Shown piece by piece: positions 17,290 through 26,266 of a DNA stretch of 64,000 bases. The notes beneath the pieces are model-generated. The model was not told where the DNA came from, ran no database searches, and saw only the letters and a list, made by a program, of their open reading frames with translations. Source of the DNA: Streptomyces sp. TP-A0356 (GTDB taxonomy: Bacteria > Actinomycetota > Actinomycetes > Streptomycetales > Streptomycetaceae); assembly GCF_001417775.1 (NCBI RefSeq), contig NZ_BBZJ01000022.1, positions 186,001-250,000 of the forward strand, given 5' to 3'. How positions within the stretch are numbered: position 1 is the first letter of the stretch; each line of letters starts with the position of its first letter. Made by a program: the position numbers and the translations under genes.

Positions 17290-19158
17290 ATGAGTAGATC
17301 GTTGCGCGCGGTTCGCGTACTTCTCGCCGGACTGCTGAGTACGGCTGGACTGACCGCCGCGAGCACCATGCCCGCGCACGCCGCCGGTGAGCAGGTCACC
17401 GCCTGGCTGACCACGACCGACGACTCCGGCGGACGCCATGTCGTGCGCGGACTCCAGGCGCAGACACCGTTCGCGTTCCAGACGGGGACCGGTGGCGGCG
17501 GCGAGAACATCACCGTGGACGAGAACACCCGCTACCAGACCTTCACCGGCGGCGGGGCGTCCTTCACGGACACCGCGGCCTGGCTCATGAACAGCAGCGG
17601 GGCGCTCTCCCAGGCGACGCGGGACGCGACGATGCGCAAGCTGTTCTCGCCGACGGACGGGATCGGGCTGTCGTTCCTGCGCAATCCGATGGGCGCCTCG
17701 GACCTGGCGCGCTACGGGTACACGTACGACGACGTTCCGGCGGGTCAGACGGACCCCGGTCTGTCGCGGTTCTCGATCGCGCACGACCTGGCGGACGTGG
17801 TGCCGCTGACGCGGCAGGCGCTCCAGCTCAACCCGTCGCTGACGGTGATGGCCACGCCGTGGACGGCGCCGGCCTGGATGAAGGACAGCGGGCAGCTCAA
17901 CGGGGGCTGGCTGAAGGCGGAGGACTACGGGGCGTACGCGTCGTACTTCGTGAAGTACCTTCAGGCATACCGGGACCAGGGCGTCCCCGTCTCCTACGTC
18001 ACGGCCCAGAACGAGCCGACGTGCTGTTCGGGCTATCCGTCGATGAGCTGGAACGCCTCCGGGCTCGCGTACTTCACGAAGTCCGAGCTGCTGCCGAAGC
18101 TGCAGGCGGCGGGGCTGACGACGAAGGTGCTGGCGCACGACTGGAACTGGGACACCTACGACGGGTACGCGGCGCAGACGGTGGACGACGCGGCGGTCCG
18201 TTCGCACCCGAACTTCGGGGGGATCGCCTGGCACGGGTACGGCGGTGACGTGACCAAGCAGACGACCGTCCACAACCAGTATCCGCAGCTGGACGCGTTC
18301 GGCACGGAGCACTCCGGCGGCACCTGGATCGCCAACCAACAGCGCGAGGACATGCTCAACATCGTCGACTACACGCGGAACTGGGCGAAGTCGGTGACGA
18401 AGTGGTCGCTGGCGGTGGACCAGAACATGGGTCCGCACAACGGTGGTTGCGGCACCTGCACCGGGCTGATCACCGTCCACAATGGGGACGGGGCGAGCGG
18501 GACGGTCGACTACACGGTCGAGTACTACACGATGGGCCATCTGACGAAGTTCGTACGGCCGGGAGCTCAGCGGATCGCCTCGACGGCGAGCTCGGCGTTG
18601 CCGAACGTGGCGTGGCGGAATCCGGATGGCTCCAAGGCTCTGATCGCGTACAACGACGCGGCCACGGCGAAGACCGTGACGATCAACTGGGGTGCGCAGC
18701 ATGCGACGTACTCGCTGCCCGGGAAGACATCGGCGACGTTCACATGGTCGGGTGCGCAGTTGGGAGGCGGCAGCCAGTCGGGGGCCTTCGTGGGGCTCGC
18801 GGGCAAGTGCCTCGACGTGGCCGGAGGGTCGAACGCCAACGGAACGGCCGTTCAGCTGTACGACTGCAACGGCTCGGCCGCGCAGCGGTGGACCGTGCAG
18901 GCGGACGGTTCGGTCCAGGCACTGGGCAAGTGCCTGGACGTGACGTCCGCGTCGACCGCCGACGGGGCGAAGGTGCAGCTGTACGACTGCAACGGGACCG
19001 GGGCCCAGCAGTGGTCGTACAACGCTTCGACGGGTGATGTGGTCAACCTCGCCGCGAACAAGTGCCTGGACGTGACCGACAACTCGTCGGCGAACGGGGC
19101 GCGGGCGCAGATCTGGTCGTGCACGGGGGCGTCGAACCAGAAGTGGCACCTGCAGTAA
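17290..19158 (+). CDS. Secreted GH30 glycosidase with ricin-type lectin domain
   Basis: This 622-residue exported enzyme has a signal peptide (about 1-32, AHAA) and a GH30 TIM barrel. The proposed acid/base is Glu242 in AQNEPTCCSGYPSM and the nucleophile is Glu340 in FGTEHSGG. GH30 members hydrolyse glucosylceramide, beta-1,6-glucan or xylan; the substrate cannot be told here. A C-terminal ricin-B trefoil (CBM13) has three KCLDV ... Q-x-W repeats ending QKWHLQ. ATG 17290 has AAAGG upstream. It is divergent from the GH3 gene, which suggests joint induction on glucans. It is followed by a bidirectional hairpin. Confidence 0.93.
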   Translation: MSRSLRAVRVLLAGLLSTAGLTAASTMPAHAAGEQVTAWLTTTDDSGGRHVVRGLQAQTPFAFQTGTGGGGENITVDENTRYQTFTGGGASFTDTAAWLMNSSGALSQATRDATMRKLFSPTDGIGLSFLRNPMGASDLARYGYTYDDVPAGQTDPGLSRFSIAHDLADVVPLTRQALQLNPSLTVMATPWTAPAWMKDSGQLNGGWLKAEDYGAYASYFVKYLQAYRDQGVPVSYVTAQNEPTCCSGYPSMSWNASGLAYFTKSELLPKLQAAGLTTKVLAHDWNWDTYDGYAAQTVDDAAVRSHPNFGGIAWHGYGGDVTKQTTVHNQYPQLDAFGTEHSGGTWIANQQREDMLNIVDYTRNWAKSVTKWSLAVDQNMGPHNGGCGTCTGLITVHNGDGASGTVDYTVEYYTMGHLTKFVRPGAQRIASTASSALPNVAWRNPDGSKALIAYNDAATAKTVTINWGAQHATYSLPGKTSATFTWSGAQLGGGSQSGAFVGLAGKCLDVAGGSNANGTAVQLYDCNGSAAQRWTVQADGSVQALGKCLDVTSASTADGAKVQLYDCNGTGAQQWSYNASTGDVVNLAANKCLDVTDNSSANGARAQIWSCTGASNQKWHLQ

Positions 19159-19178
19159 CCCACGCCGGGGTGCGTGGA

Positions 19179-19212
19179 CGCCGGACGGGCCGCAGATCCA
19201 GCCCGTCCGGCG
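19179..19212. terminator. Bidirectional terminator between GH30 and cimA
   Basis: A perfect 12-bp stem (CGCCGGACGGGC / GCCCGTCCGGCG) with a 10-nt loop lies between convergent stops at 19158 and 19223. The same stem sequence recurs at 35203-35240. Confidence 0.8.
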
Positions 19213-19222
19213 CTTGCGTGGC

Positions 19223-20827
19223 CTACTCCGCCGGTTCCACGCCCGCGCGCAGCAACCCGTACGCGTACGCATCCTCCAGCGCCTGCCACGAGGCCGCGAT
19301 CACGTTCTCCGCGACGCCGACCGTGGACCACTCGCCCTTGCCGTCCGACGTGGAGATCAGCACGCGGGTCGTGGACTGCGTGCCGTGCTTGCCCTCCAGG
19401 ATGCGGACCTTGTAGTCGACCAGCTCAAGGGCGGCGAGCTCGGGATAGATCTTCTCCAGGGCGACCCGCAGAGCGCGGTCCAGCGCGTTCACCGGGCCGT
19501 TGCCCTCCGCCGTGGCCACGATGCGCTCGCTCTTCGCCCAGAGCTTGACCGTCGCCTCGTTGGCGTGGGTGCCGTCGGGGCGGTCCTCCACGATCGCCCG
19601 CCAGGACTCCGTGCGGAAGTAGCGCAGGGGGCGGCCCGCCACCTCCTCGCGCAGGAGGAGTTCGAAGCTCGCGTCCGCCGCCTCGTAGGTGTAGCCCTTG
19701 AGTTCGCGTTCCTTCACGCGCTCCACGACCCGGCCGACCAGCTCCCGGTCGTCGCCGAGGTCCACGCCCAGTTCCCGGCCCTTGAGCTCCACCGACGCCC
19801 GGCCCGCCATGTCGGAGACCAGCATCCGCATGGTGTTGCCGACCAGCTCCGGGTCGATGTGCTGGTACAGGTCCGGGTCGACCTTGATGGCCGACGCGTG
19901 CAGACCGGCCTTGTGGGCGAAGGCGGACACCCCGACGTACGGCTGGTGCGTGGAGGGAGTGAGGTTCACCACCTCCGCGATGGCGTGCGAGATGCGCGTC
20001 ATCTCGCGGAGGCGGCCCTCGGGCAGCACCTTCTTGCCGTACTTCAGCTCCAGGGCCGCCACCACCGGGAAGAGGTTCGCGTTGCCCACCCGCTCGCCGT
20101 AACCGTTCGCCGTGCACTGCACGTGCGTGGCGCCCGCGTCCACCGCGGCCAGGGTGTTGGCGACCGCGCAGCCCGTGTCGTCCTGCGCGTGGATGCCCAG
20201 GCGGGCGCCCGTGTCGGCCAGGACCGTCGACACGACCGCGTGGACCTGTGCCGGCAGCATGCCGCCGTTGGTGTCGCAGAGGATGACCACGTCCGCGCCC
20301 GCCTCCGCGGCCGTACGCACCACCGACTTCGCGTACTCCGGGTTCGCCCGGTAGCCGTCGAAGAAGTGCTCGCAGTCGACGAAGACCCGGCGGTTCTCGG
20401 ACCGCAGGTACGACACCGTGTCGCGGATCATCTCCAGGTTCTCGTCCAGCGTCGTGCGCAGCGCCATCTCGACATGGCGGTCATGGGACTTCGCGACCAG
20501 GGTGATCACCGGCGCGCCCGACTCCAGCAGCGCCCTGACCTGCGGGTCCTCCGCCGCCTTGGCACCGGCACGGCGGGTCGCGCCGAAGGCGACCAGCTGG
20601 GCGTGCCGGAAGTCGATCTCCTGCTGGGCGCGGGCGAAGAACTCGGTGTCCCGCGGGTTGGCGCCGGGCCAGCCGCCCTCGATGAAGCCGACACCGAAGT
20701 CGTCCAGGTGCCGTGCGATGGCCAGCTTGTCCGCGACGGTGAGGTTGATGCCCTCGCGCTGCGCTCCGTCGCGCAGCGTCGTGTCGAAGACGTGGAACGA
20801 GTCGTCGAGCTCGCTGGTTTCCGTCAT
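19223..20827 (-). CDS. cimA: Citramalate synthase
   Basis: This 534-residue HMGL-like acyltransferase makes (R)-citramalate from pyruvate and acetyl-CoA, a threonine-independent route to 2-oxobutyrate and isoleucine. The catalytic N-terminal motif is FDTTLRDGAQREGINL and the metal/His region is HAQDDTGCAVANTL. It has the CimA-type length and the C-terminal LeuA-like allosteric domain (YKVRILEGKHGTQSTTRVLI). Some annotations call this family 2-isopropylmalate synthase 2. ATG 20827 has AGGAG upstream. A hairpin with a U-tract ~110 nt upstream may attenuate it. It belongs functionally with ilvE, leuB, ilvBN and ilvC in this window. Confidence 0.9.
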   Translation of the reverse strand: MTETSELDDSFHVFDTTLRDGAQREGINLTVADKLAIARHLDDFGVGFIEGGWPGANPRDTEFFARAQQEIDFRHAQLVAFGATRRAGAKAAEDPQVRALLESGAPVITLVAKSHDRHVEMALRTTLDENLEMIRDTVSYLRSENRRVFVDCEHFFDGYRANPEYAKSVVRTAAEAGADVVILCDTNGGMLPAQVHAVVSTVLADTGARLGIHAQDDTGCAVANTLAAVDAGATHVQCTANGYGERVGNANLFPVVAALELKYGKKVLPEGRLREMTRISHAIAEVVNLTPSTHQPYVGVSAFAHKAGLHASAIKVDPDLYQHIDPELVGNTMRMLVSDMAGRASVELKGRELGVDLGDDRELVGRVVERVKERELKGYTYEAADASFELLLREEVAGRPLRYFRTESWRAIVEDRPDGTHANEATVKLWAKSERIVATAEGNGPVNALDRALRVALEKIYPELAALELVDYKVRILEGKHGTQSTTRVLISTSDGKGEWSTVGVAENVIAASWQALEDAYAYGLLRAGVEPAE

Positions 20828-20937
20828 GGTGTCAAGGCTCCTGTTTTGGATCTCGGTCTACCGGAATGACCGGTTCCACCGTCCCCCCATGGTCCCTCGC
20901 GCTCCCCTCCTGGCTGAAGGTGGGCCAGGAAAACGAA

Positions 20938-20963
20938 AGACCTCTCGCGGGTGCGAGAGGTCT
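20938..20963 (-). promoter_or_regulatory. Hairpin with U-tract in the cimA leader (possible attenuator)
   Basis: A perfect 11-bp stem (AGACCTCTCGC / GCGAGAGGTCT) with a 4-nt loop is followed on the minus strand by TTTCGTTTTCC. It is an intrinsic-terminator shape 110 nt upstream of cimA. The MFS gene upstream already has its own hairpin at 21063-21097, so this one may be a conditional terminator in the cimA leader. A plain second terminator is the simpler alternative. Confidence 0.55.
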
Positions 20964-21062
20964 GCGCGCGGGTCGAGGACAACGGTGGCCGCCCGTACCT
21001 GGTCGTACGTTGCGGTCACTGCGGACCGGCGCGCCTGCTGCCAATAATCATGGCGAACGAGA

Positions 21063-21097
21063 GCACGGGGGCAGTCTGGCACAATCCGCCCCCGTGC
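21063..21097 (-). terminator. Hairpin after the MFS gene
   Basis: A 10-bp perfect stem (GCACGGGGGC / GCCCCCGTGC) with a 15-nt loop starts 13 nt past the transporter stop codon on the minus strand. Confidence 0.65.
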
Positions 21098-21109
21098 CTC
21101 ACCGGCGTC

Positions 21110-22411
21110 TCAGGATGCGGTCGTCACGGTGGACGGCTCACTCGTCTTCATCCGCGTCAGATCCAGGTCCCTCGTCTCCCTCATGGTGACGTAGACCACG
21201 AGGGACACCGCCGCGCAGCCCGCCACGTACCAGAAGAAGCCGGACTCCGCGCCCGCGTTCTTGAACCACAGCGCGATGTATTCCGCCGTGCCGCCGAACA
21301 GCGCGTTGGCGATGGCGTACGGCAGCGCGACGCCCAGGGCGCGAATCCCCGTCGGGAACAGCTCCGCCTTCACACAGGCGTTGATCGAGGTGTAGCCGGT
21401 GACCACGACCAGGGCCACCAGCGACAGCCCCAGCGCCGGCCAGAAGCCGCTCGCGTGCTTCAGCATCGTCATGATCGGCACCGTCAGGAACGTGGAGCCG
21501 ACCGCGAAGGTGACCAGCAGCGGACGGCGGCCGATCCGGTCGGAGAGGCGGCCGGCCAGCGGCTGGAGGCAGGCGAACACGATCAGCGCGGTGAAGGAGA
21601 CGAGGGTCGCGGTCTGCTTGGACAGGCCCGCCGAGTTCGACAGGTACTTGGTGAGGTACGTGGTGTACGTGTAGTACGCCACCGTGCCGCCCATGGTCAG
21701 GGCGATCACCAGAAACGCCTCCCGCTTGTGCTGCCACAGCGCGCGCAGCGTGCCGCGCTCCTCACCGCCGGTCTCGTCGGCCTCGTAGACCTCCGTCTCC
21801 AGCATGTTCCGCCGCAGATAGAAGACGACCGCCGCGCCGAGCGCGCCCAGGACGAACGGGGTGCGCCAGCCGTAGCTGTGCAGCGCGCCCTCGGACATCG
21901 TGCGCTGGAGGACGATCTGGAAGCCGAGGCCGACGATCTGGCCCGCGGTCATCGAGACGTACTGGAAGCTGGAGGCGAAGCCGCGCCGCTTCGGGTCGGA
22001 CGCCTCGGTGAGGTAGGTCGCGCTTGCCGCGTACTCGCCGCCCACCGAGAGGCCCTGCAGCAGGCGGGCGACGAGCAGCACGAGCGCGCCGCCGTACCCC
22101 GCGACGGCGTACGTCGGGGCGATCGCGATGAGGATCGCCGAGGCGGACATCAACGTGACCGTGAGGGTCAGCGCCGCCTTGCGGCCCTTGCGGTCACCGA
22201 CCCGGCCGAGCAGCCAGCCGCCCACCGGGCGCATGAAGAAGCCGACCGCGAAGATGCCCGCGCTGTTCATGAGTCGGGCCGTGGGGTTCCCGTCGGGGAA
22301 GAAGGCCCCGGCGAAGTAGGTGGCGAAGCTGGCGTAGACGAACCAGTCGTACCACTCCACCATGTTGCCGGCCGAGCCGATCCAGATCTTCTTCCAATGC
22401 TCTCGTCCCAT
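21110..22411 (-). CDS. MFS metabolite:H+ symporter (KgtP/ShiA type)
   Basis: This 433-residue, 12-helix transporter is of the metabolite:H+ symporter family. The N-terminal signature is GNMVEWYDWFVYASFATYFA and the motif A region is GRVGDRKGRKAAL; GLSVGGEYAASATYL is typical of the alpha-ketoglutarate/citrate/shikimate permeases. The ATG at 22411 starts MGREHWKKIW. The frame is open to 22447, but no good ribosome-binding site is seen for either. It lies 97 nt downstream of the tetR gene on the same strand, so it could be read through from the agmatine/urease-like operon. The substrate is unknown; a dicarboxylate is most likely from family. Confidence 0.88.
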   Translation of the reverse strand: MGREHWKKIWIGSAGNMVEWYDWFVYASFATYFAGAFFPDGNPTARLMNSAGIFAVGFFMRPVGGWLLGRVGDRKGRKAALTLTVTLMSASAILIAIAPTYAVAGYGGALVLLVARLLQGLSVGGEYAASATYLTEASDPKRRGFASSFQYVSMTAGQIVGLGFQIVLQRTMSEGALHSYGWRTPFVLGALGAAVVFYLRRNMLETEVYEADETGGEERGTLRALWQHKREAFLVIALTMGGTVAYYTYTTYLTKYLSNSAGLSKQTATLVSFTALIVFACLQPLAGRLSDRIGRRPLLVTFAVGSTFLTVPIMTMLKHASGFWPALGLSLVALVVVTGYTSINACVKAELFPTGIRALGVALPYAIANALFGGTAEYIALWFKNAGAESGFFWYVAGCAAVSLVVYVTMRETRDLDLTRMKTSEPSTVTTAS

Positions 22412-22508
22412 GGGCCGTAACGTGCCGGGCCGACGCGGGTGCGACAAGAGCGCCTCGGGTTTTGGTCATTGCGTTCACGGCGCGCTCGATGAGGTACGCC
22501 CCTGCCGA

Positions 22509-23120
22509 TCAGGTGTCCGCGAGCCCCGGCCGCCCCAGCGACTCGTCCAGGAACTCCCCGACATGGCCGAGAACTTGCTCTCGGTCCGTGCCGCGCAGGC
22601 CGATCGCCACATGGATGGAGAAGCCGTCGAGGAGGGCCCTCAGGCGTGCGGCGAAGCGCTCCGGGTCGACGTCCCGGAACTCGCCCCGGGACACGCCCTG
22701 CGCGAGCAGCGCCACCAGGTCGCGGTGCCAGGCGCCCTCGATGGCGGCCTGGCGGTCGCGGGCGTCGTCGTCGGCGTTCTGCGAGCGGTTCCAGACCTCC
22801 AGCCACAGCGTCCAGTGCGGATCGCGGTGGCCGTCGGGTACGTACAGGTCGACGTACGCGTCGAGCCGCTCCCGTGCCGGGGCCGATCGGCTGAGCAGCC
22901 GGGCGCGTTCGGCCCCGAGTCTGCCCTCGCTCCACTCCAGGGTCCGCAGGAGCAGTTCGTCCTTGGAGCGGAAGTAGTAGAGCAGATGGCCGCTGCTCAT
23001 CCCGACCTCACGGCCGAGCGCCGCCATGGTGAGCTTCTCCAGGCCGCGTTCGGCGATCATCCGCATGGCGGCGGCGAGAACCTCCTCGCGCGGCGGCGCG
23101 ACATTGCGCCTGCGCGTCAC
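22509..23120 (-). CDS. TetR-family regulator of the agmatine/urease-like operon
   Basis: This 203-residue TetR regulator has an N-terminal helix-turn-helix (LTMAALGREVGMSSGHLLYYFRSKDEL, about residues 25-50) and a helical ligand-binding C-terminus. The sequence resembles the BetI-like subgroup. GTG 23120 overlaps the stop of the preceding gene (GTGA), which indicates translational coupling. As the last gene of the operon it is likely an autoregulator. Its candidate operators are the inverted repeats at 26967-26983 and 27036-27046, in front of the first gene. The inducer is unknown; agmatine, putrescine or a ureido compound is plausible. Confidence 0.88.
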   Translation of the reverse strand: MTRRRNVAPPREEVLAAAMRMIAERGLEKLTMAALGREVGMSSGHLLYYFRSKDELLLRTLEWSEGRLGAERARLLSRSAPARERLDAYVDLYVPDGHRDPHWTLWLEVWNRSQNADDDARDRQAAIEGAWHRDLVALLAQGVSRGEFRDVDPERFAARLRALLDGFSIHVAIGLRGTDREQVLGHVGEFLDESLGRPGLADT

Positions 23121-23506
23121 TCGCCGGCCTCCGCCGCCATCCGGACGGCGTCCGGGACGAGGCGGGTCTCGTAGCCGTGGTCGGGGCACGCGACCAGGTC
23201 CGCGACGTGGAGCGGACGCAGGACCTGCCGCGGCCCCGCGGACACGGGCCGGCCGCGCTCGTCGGTCATCCACATCCCACCCGGGACCGTCCCGTCGTAG
23301 TTCTCCATGCCGTCGCACGGCACGTACGGTGCCCCGTGCGGCAGGAAGTCCACGACGTGGGTTCCGCGCGCCACGCTCGCCGGGCCGTGCCGCTGTCCGT
23401 CCGGGACGGGCAGCCCGCCCCGGCCGGGGTACTGGGACCTCTCGTCGAGGAGCCGCACGGGTTCGGTCGGTCGCCGGCCGCGCACGGCGCAGAGCAGTAC
23501 ATCCAC
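23117..23506 (-). CDS. Uncharacterised protein in the agmatine/urease-like operon
   Basis: This 129-residue protein has no signal peptide or membrane segment, and I recognise no family. Features seen are a compact Gly/Pro-rich middle (HVVDFLPHGAPYVPCDGMENY), GGMWMTDERG, a C-terminal CPDHGYETRLVP, and three cysteines in all. It is real on context: it starts 26 nt after agmatine deiminase and its TGA overlaps the tetR GTG. It could be an enzyme of the pathway or an accessory factor. The DNA has the same codon bias as its neighbours. Confidence 0.75.
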   Translation of the reverse strand: MDVLLCAVRGRRPTEPVRLLDERSQYPGRGGLPVPDGQRHGPASVARGTHVVDFLPHGAPYVPCDGMENYDGTVPGGMWMTDERGRPVSAGPRQVLRPLHVADLVACPDHGYETRLVPDAVRMAAEAGE

Positions 23507-23532
23507 GCGTACGTTCTACCCGACCGACGCCG

Positions 23533-24573
23533 TCACCGGAGCTTGGGCTGCTGCTGGGTGATGCAGTGGATGCCTCCCCCACCGGCGAACACCGTGCGTG
23601 CGTCGACGAGCGTGACCGTGCGCCGCGGGAACAGCCGGCGGAAGATCCCGGCTGCGATCTCGTCCCGGGGGTCGTCGAACCCGCACAGCACGACGCCGTC
23701 GTTGCACAGGTAGTGGTTGATGTAGGAGTAGTCGGCCCAGCGGCCGTCGGCCTCCAGGGCCGTCGGGGCGGGCACCTCGACGACCTCCAGGCGGCGGCCG
23801 CGCGCGTCCGTCTGCGCCCTCAGGATCCCGATGACCTCCCGGGTCACCTCGTGGTCCGGGTGCGCGGGGTCCGGCTGGTGGTGGGCGACCACGACGCCGG
23901 GGCGGGCGAAGGCGGCGACGATGTCGACATGGCCGAGGGTGCCGAAGCCGTACGGAGGGTAGTCGCCGGTCAGCCCGCGCGGCAGCCAGATCGCCTTGCG
24001 GGTGCCGAGGTGGGCGTGGATCTCCGCCTCGACCTCCGCCCGCGTCCAGTGCGGGTTGCGCTCGGGGCCGAGCTGCACGGTCTCGGTGAGCAGCACCGTG
24101 CCCTCGCCGTCGACGTGGATCGCCCCGCCCTCGTTGACGAGCTTCGAGGCGTACGTCCGCGCGCCCGCGAGGTCCGCGACATACCCGGCGATCTTCGCGT
24201 CGTGCTCCCAGCGGGCCCAGTCCTGGGCGCCCCAGCCGTTGAACGTCCAGTCCACGGCGGCGAGTTCGCTTCCGTCGGTGAGGAAGGTGGGACCGATGTC
24301 GCGCATCCAGGCGTCGTCGAGATCGCGCTCGACGGTCTCGATGCCGTCGCCCAGCAGGGTCCGCGCCTCGGCCGACTGGCCGGGGCCGCAGACCACGGTG
24401 ACCGGTTCGAAGCGGCGGACCGCCCGGGCGACGGACGCCCAGGCCGCACGGGAGGCGGCGAGGTCGTCCAGGTGGCCGAAGGTCGGGTTGGGGCCGGGCC
24501 ACGCCATCCAGGTGCGCTCGTGCGGGGCCCACTCGGCGGGCATGCGAAAGCCGTCGGCGGCAGGGGTGTTCAC
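23533..24573 (-). CDS. aguA: Agmatine deiminase
   Basis: This 346-residue enzyme of the pentein fold hydrolyses agmatine to N-carbamoylputrescine and ammonia. Family residues are present: WPGPNP, DDAWMRDIGPTF, NEGGAIHVDGEGT, the catalytic His in GHVD and the catalytic Cys337 in GGGIHCITQQQP. The length is normal. It starts 10 nt after the urease-like alpha gene on the same strand. The next pathway step, N-carbamoylputrescine amidase (AguB, nitrilase fold), is not encoded in the window, which makes the linked urease-like enzyme a candidate for it. Confidence 0.94.
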   Translation of the reverse strand: MNTPAADGFRMPAEWAPHERTWMAWPGPNPTFGHLDDLAASRAAWASVARAVRRFEPVTVVCGPGQSAEARTLLGDGIETVERDLDDAWMRDIGPTFLTDGSELAAVDWTFNGWGAQDWARWEHDAKIAGYVADLAGARTYASKLVNEGGAIHVDGEGTVLLTETVQLGPERNPHWTRAEVEAEIHAHLGTRKAIWLPRGLTGDYPPYGFGTLGHVDIVAAFARPGVVVAHHQPDPAHPDHEVTREVIGILRAQTDARGRRLEVVEVPAPTALEADGRWADYSYINHYLCNDGVVLCGFDDPRDEIAAGIFRRLFPRRTVTLVDARTVFAGGGGIHCITQQQPKLR

Positions 24574-24583
24574 AGGTGGATCC

Positions 24584-26266
24584 TCAGAGGAAGTACAGGC
24601 GGTTCAGGGACACCGAGTCGGCGGGCTCGGAGCGGATGGGCGCGCCGTCGAGGGTGACCAGACCGGTGCGCCCGTCGACGTCGACCGCTCCGGTACGGGA
24701 GTTGAGGCGCAGGTCGGCGGGGCCGATGCCACGGGTGCCGTGGACGGCGACCCTGCTGCGCCGGGTCGGCATCCGGTCACCGCCCTGCTCGGCGGCGGCC
24801 CGTGCGACGAAGGCGACGGAGAGCTCGGCGGGGGTCGCGCCATGGGCGCCGAACTGCGGCCCCAGGACGAGGGGTTCGCAGGTGTCGGTCGCCGCGTTGG
24901 GGTCGCCGACCACGCCGTACGCCGGGAATCCGGCCTTGAGCACGAGCTGCGGCTTGGCGCCGAAGTACTCCGGCCGCCACAGCACGATGTCGGCCAGCTT
25001 CCCGACCTCGATCGAACCGACTTCGTGCGCGAGGCCGTGCGCGATGGCCGGGTTGATGGTCAGCTTGGCGATGTAGCGCAGGACGCGGGCGTTGTCGTCG
25101 TCCGGGCCGTCGCCCTCCAGGGGCCCCAGCTCGGCCTTCATCTTCCCGGCCATCGCGAGGGTGCGGCGCACGGTCTCGCCCGCCCGGCCCATGCCCTGCG
25201 CGTCGGACGAGGTGATGCCGATCGCGCCCAGGTCGTGCAGGACGTCCTCGGCGCCCATGGTCCCGGCGCGGATGCGGTCACGGGCCATGGCGGCGTCGCC
25301 CGGCAGATCGGTCTTCAGATCGTGGACGGAGACGATCATGCCGTAGTGCTCGGCGACGGCGTCCCGTCCGAAGGGCAGGGTCGGGTTGGTGGAGGAGCCG
25401 ATGACGTTCGCGACGCCCGCCATCTTCAGGACGTTGGGCACATGACCGCCGCCGCAGCCCTCGATGTGGAAGGCGTGGATGGTCCGTCCTTCCAGGACCC
25501 GGAGCGTGTCCTCGACGGAGAGGCACTCGTTCAGTCCGTCGCTGTGCAGGGCGACCTGGACGTCGTGCTCCTCGGCCACGCGCAGGGCCGTGTCCAGGGC
25601 CCGGGTGTGGGCGCCCATGTCCTCGTGCACCTTGAAGCCCGAGGCGCCGCCCTCGGCCAGCGCCTCGACCAGGGGCGCCGGATCGGAGGACGAACCCCGG
25701 CCCAGGAAGCCGATGTTGACCGGCCAGGCGTCGAACGCGTTGAAGGCGTGCCGCAGCGCCCAGGGCGAGTTGACGCCGACGCCCCACACCGGACCGAACT
25801 CCTGGCCGATGACCGTGGTCACCCCGGAGGCCAGCGAGGCCTCCATGATGCGCGGCGACAGCAGATGGACATGGGTGTCGACGGCGCCCGCGGTGGCGAT
25901 CAGGCCCTCGCCCGACACGATCGACGTGCCCGTGCCCACCACGACGTCGACCCCGTCGAGCGTGTCGGGGTTCCCGGCCCGTCCGATGGCGTGGATCCGG
26001 CCTTCCCGGATCCCGATCGAGACCTTTCGGATGCCCTGCGCCGCGTCGATCACCACCACGTTGCTGATGACGACGTCACAGGTCTCGCGTACGGCGGCGG
26101 CCCTGAGGTGCAGCCCGTCCCGGGCGGTCTTGCCGAAGCCGGCGAGGAACTCGTCGCCGTACTTCTGCGCGTCGGAGTCGATCCGCACGACCAGTCCCGA
26201 GTCGCCGAGGCGGACGCGGTCACCGGCGCGGGGGCCGTGCGTGGCCGCGTACTCGTACGGGTTCAT
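24584..26266 (-). CDS. ureC: Urease alpha-subunit-like nickel amidohydrolase, divergent flap
   Basis: This 560-residue protein matches UreC over its length. The metal ligands are conserved: His132/His134 (DTHVH), carbamylated Lys212 (GFKVHED, with His214 and Asp216), His241 (ALHSD), His275 (GGGHVPN) and Asp355 (TSSD). The mobile flap differs. The usual VCHH, which carries the flap Cys and the catalytic His, reads IVSVHDL at about 311-317, and the GGGTGPA loop is replaced by GQEFGPV. It overlaps the upstream gene by ATGA. No ureDEFG accessory genes are nearby. It may not be a urease; N-carbamoylputrescine or another ureido substrate fits the neighbour aguA. Symbol by homology only. Confidence 0.87.
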   Translation of the reverse strand: MNPYEYAATHGPRAGDRVRLGDSGLVVRIDSDAQKYGDEFLAGFGKTARDGLHLRAAAVRETCDVVISNVVVIDAAQGIRKVSIGIREGRIHAIGRAGNPDTLDGVDVVVGTGTSIVSGEGLIATAGAVDTHVHLLSPRIMEASLASGVTTVIGQEFGPVWGVGVNSPWALRHAFNAFDAWPVNIGFLGRGSSSDPAPLVEALAEGGASGFKVHEDMGAHTRALDTALRVAEEHDVQVALHSDGLNECLSVEDTLRVLEGRTIHAFHIEGCGGGHVPNVLKMAGVANVIGSSTNPTLPFGRDAVAEHYGMIVSVHDLKTDLPGDAAMARDRIRAGTMGAEDVLHDLGAIGITSSDAQGMGRAGETVRRTLAMAGKMKAELGPLEGDGPDDDNARVLRYIAKLTINPAIAHGLAHEVGSIEVGKLADIVLWRPEYFGAKPQLVLKAGFPAYGVVGDPNAATDTCEPLVLGPQFGAHGATPAELSVAFVARAAAEQGGDRMPTRRSRVAVHGTRGIGPADLRLNSRTGAVDVDGRTGLVTLDGAPIRSEPADSVSLNRLYFL

